A stretch of DNA of 6,431 nt from positions 1 to 6,431 of the forward strand of contig QMOF01000131.1 of NCBI GenBank assembly GCA_003650185.1, read 5' to 3'. This DNA is from Chloroflexota bacterium (GTDB taxonomy: Bacteria > Chloroflexota > Dehalococcoidia > UBA2247 > RBG-13-53-26). The notes beneath the pieces were generated by a model that had not been told where the DNA came from, did no database searches, and was given only the letters and a program-made list of their open reading frames with translations. A program made the position numbers and the translations under genes. Shown one piece after another: positions 4,795 through 6,431 of the stretch; the first letter of the stretch is position 1, and each line of letters begins with the position of its first letter.

Positions 4795-5712
4795 GTGGTT
4801 GGCGAAGGGAAGGTAGCAGCCTATGTGTTCCCGGGCCAGGGCTCCCAGTGGGTAGGCATGGGCCGGGAGCTATTCGAGAGCTCGCCTGAGGCCAGGGCGG
4901 TCTTCGAGGAAGCCGACTCCGTGCTTGGGTTCGCCCTTTCGCGACTTTGCTTCGAAGGTCCAGAGGACATGCTTCGGCAGACTGAGAACGCGCAGCCGGC
5001 AATACTGGTGACAAGCGTGGCACACCTGAGGGCGAACGCCCAACTCCGAGAGGCACGCCCCTCTTTTGTAGCCGGTCACAGCCTGGGTGAATACACCGCG
5101 CTGGTGGCCGCTCAGGTGCTGGACTTTGCTGACGCGCTTCGCCTTGCCCGGGAGCGGGGGCGTCTGATGCAGGAAGCAGGGCGCCAGAACCCCGGCGGCA
5201 TGGTTGCCATCCTTGGCCTGGACGAGGCGCTGGTGGAGGAAGTGTGCCGGGCTACGGGGACATACGTGGCTAACCTCAATTGTCCGGGGCAGATAGTAGT
5301 CAGTGGGGGAAAGGAAAACGTGGCCCAGGCCGCGGAGTTGGCCAGGAGCAAGGGGGCCCGCAGCACTGTGCCTCTTCAAGTCAGTGGGGCCTTCCATACC
5401 CCGCTAATGCAGCCTGCTGTCGAAGGCATGGCCCGTGCTGTCTCCGAGCTCTCCTTTGCTGACCCCGTCATCCCCATCGTAGCCAACACCACGGCCCGGC
5501 CGATAGAGAGTGGTGAGGCAGTAAAGGCTGAACTGCTGGATCAGCTATGCCATTGCATTCAGTGGCACAAGAGTGTAGAGTACATGGTCAACGAAGGGGT
5601 ATCCACCTTTACCGAGGTGGGCCCGGGCCAGGTGCTTACTGGCCTGATCAAGCGGATCAGCAGGGAAGTGGAACTGGTGAACACAGAAAGCAAGAGGATT
5701 GCCAGGAGCTGA
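4795..5712 (+). CDS. fabD: Malonyl-CoA:ACP transacylase FabD
   Basis: Transfers malonyl from CoA to acyl-carrier protein, supplying the extender unit for fatty-acid synthesis. With the GTG start it has 305 residues, matching the family. Motifs: FPGQGSQ (12-18, oxyanion Gln15), GHSLGEYTA with nucleophile Ser96, Arg121 (ARERGRLM) for the malonyl carboxylate, the ferredoxin-like insert with NCPGQIVVSGG (162-172), GAFHTPLM with catalytic His201, Gln250, and EVGPGQVLTGLIKRI near the C-terminus. All active-site residues are present. GTG 4795 is preferred because TTGAGGT at 4783-4789 gives a Shine-Dalgarno five bases upstream. The alternative TTG 4783 overlaps the fabK stop, adds four residues and has no visible ribosome-binding site. 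Close coupling to fabK suggests coordinated synthesis. Neither acpP nor fabF/fabG follows, unlike many fab clusters. Confidence 0.95.
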   Translation: MVGEGKVAAYVFPGQGSQWVGMGRELFESSPEARAVFEEADSVLGFALSRLCFEGPEDMLRQTENAQPAILVTSVAHLRANAQLREARPSFVAGHSLGEYTALVAAQVLDFADALRLARERGRLMQEAGRQNPGGMVAILGLDEALVEEVCRATGTYVANLNCPGQIVVSGGKENVAQAAELARSKGARSTVPLQVSGAFHTPLMQPAVEGMARAVSELSFADPVIPIVANTTARPIESGEAVKAELLDQLCHCIQWHKSVEYMVNEGVSTFTEVGPGQVLTGLIKRISREVELVNTESKRIARS

Positions 5713-5743
5713 TAGCAGCCCGGTGGTCCTGCTCCCTCTAGCG

Positions 5744-5765
5744 CCCGGCATGTCTCCGTGCCGGG
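5744..5765 (+). terminator. Perfect hairpin after fabD, candidate terminator
   Basis: CCCGGCA at 5744-5750 pairs perfectly with TGCCGGG at 5759-5765 around an eight-base loop, 32 bases after the fabD stop. No T-run follows (GATCGG), so it may be a Rho-independent-like stem without a U tract or an mRNA-stabilising hairpin. Its position marks the likely end of the operon. Confidence 0.45.
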
Positions 5766-5826
5766 GATCGGATTCCATGTTGAGAGGTGTGGGTACCGAG
5801 CGTCCATTCGATGGCTCGCGTTCTGC

Positions 5827-5850
5827 CTGTCCCTGTTGACTGAGGGACAG
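5827..5850. repeat. Perfect 8-bp inverted repeat upstream of the radical SAM gene
   Basis: CTGTCCCT (5827-5834) and AGGGACAG (5843-5850) are exact inverted copies separated by GTTGACTG, and two more base pairs lie beyond one mismatch. It could be a second stem terminating fabD transcription or an operator for the downstream gene. The TTGACT inside the spacer resembles a -35 element, but no good -10 follows at the right distance. Function undetermined. Confidence 0.5.
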
Positions 5851-5907
5851 ACAAGAGTAAGGCTACGTCCAGGTGGTGTAGAGAGTTTGTACCTGCTGGT
5901 GCAGGAA

Positions 5908-6431
5908 ATGTGGAGAGGGGAACGATCCACCGACGGTACGACCGATGCCGTCTGCCGTAATTGCGGCAGGCGCTCTTCCCTCATCAGCCGGCACCTGGGG
6001 TTGTGCGCAGACTGCATCCGTGAGGAGTTCGACCGCGCTCTGCCCCAGATCCGGGAGGCCCACCATCGGTCGAGGCAGCCGTTTCACCTCCCCGGCCAAC
6101 CGCCTCGCGACAGCGGGGGAGTGCCATGCCGGTTGTGCGCCAATGAATGCAGCGTCGCTGACGGCGGGGTCAGCTATTGTGGCCTCCGCACAGCCGAAGC
6201 TGGCAGATTCACAGGGGTGACGGCGGACAGGGCCAGCGTTAGCTGGTACTATGACCCTTTGCCCACCAACTGCGTAGCTGGCTGGGTCTGCCCCGGCGGC
6301 ACCGGGGAGGGCTTCCCGAAGTACGCCTACACCGACGGCCCCGAGCGCGGCTACAAGAACCTGGCTGTCTTCTACCAGGCCTGTAGTTTCGACTGCCTCT
6401 TCTGCCAGAACTGGCACTATCGCCGCGCAGC
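5908..6431 (+). CDS. Radical SAM protein with N-terminal zinc ribbon (5' part only)
   Basis: The first 174 codons of a gene that runs off the window; no stop is reached. Residues 16-36 form a zinc-ribbon-like unit (C16-x2-C19 and C33-x2-C36). A second Cys cluster follows (C74-x2-C77-x3-C81, then C91-G-L-R), then a conserved-looking block WYYDPLPTNCVAGWVCPGG (113-131) and C159-x3-C163-x2-C166 (CSFDCLFCQNW), the radical SAM motif that binds a [4Fe-4S] cluster and S-adenosylmethionine. The CxxCxxxC...CGLR plus CSFDCxFCQNW layout resembles PflA-like and AmmeMemoRadiSam-associated enzymes; the substrate is unknown. The frame is open back to 5716. ATG 5908 has GGTG six bases upstream; TTG 5887, with AGGTGG ten bases upstream, would add seven residues and is a fair alternative. 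It lies 195 bases from fabD behind two hairpins, so it is probably a separate unit. Confidence 0.85.
   Translation, partial: MWRGERSTDGTTDAVCRNCGRRSSLISRHLGLCADCIREEFDRALPQIREAHHRSRQPFHLPGQPPRDSGGVPCRLCANECSVADGGVSYCGLRTAEAGRFTGVTADRASVSWYYDPLPTNCVAGWVCPGGTGEGFPKYAYTDGPERGYKNLAVFYQACSFDCLFCQNWHYRRA

Noticed and set aside
4067..5056. Long open frame on the minus strand opposite fabK and fabD
   Set aside because: The peptide is rich in Pro, His and Arg with no recognisable domain, typical of an antisense shadow in GC-rich coding DNA. It also spans the junction of two certain genes.
5836..5863. TTGACT at 5836 as a -35 element for the radical SAM gene
   Set aside because: No acceptable -10 hexamer is found 15-18 bases downstream (TAAGGC is the best, two of six matches).
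1..6431. tRNA, rRNA, CRISPR array, insertion sequence or phage attachment site
   Set aside because: No clover-leaf features, regularly spaced repeats, transposase motifs or terminal inverted repeats with target duplications were seen on either strand.

Overview
The window is GC-rich and compact, with short operon gaps and frequent TTG/GTG starts. The translated proteins look like those of Chloroflexota, possibly Dehalococcoidia: OmpR-type regulators with a 'WPEA' turn, FabK instead of FabI, and a zinc-ribbon radical SAM protein. This assignment is inference from protein style; there is no rRNA or other marker in view.

Left part (1-2676): three paralogous OmpR/PhoB-type response regulators lie in tandem on the + strand. 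A good sigma-70-like promoter (TTGAAA-N17-TATCAT) precedes the first. A 350-base gap with operator-like repeats separates the first from the second. The second and third overlap by ATGA and are probably translationally coupled. All three lack the invariant receiver lysine (R, A and E respectively) and have a weakened acidic pocket, and the first has Gly at the phospho-acceptor position. Their DNA-recognition helices are nearly the same. They look like atypical (pseudo-)receivers acting on related DNA sites. No histidine kinase is encoded in the window.

Middle (2677-3097): a non-coding stretch with several GC-rich hairpins, at least one terminator-like, ending in an extended -10 promoter for the next operon.

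Right part (3098-5712): a tight four-gene housekeeping operon, DUF177/YceD - rpmF (L32) - fabK - fabD. It couples a ribosome-assembly protein and a ribosomal protein to two type II fatty-acid synthesis enzymes: malonyl transfer to ACP, and the FMN-dependent final reduction. It resembles the widespread yceD-rpmF-plsX-fab layout, but fabK stands where plsX/fabH are often found.

End (5713-6431): a 195-base gap with two perfect hairpins, then the 5' part of a radical SAM protein with an N-terminal zinc ribbon. It runs off the window just after its CX3CX2C iron-sulfur motif.
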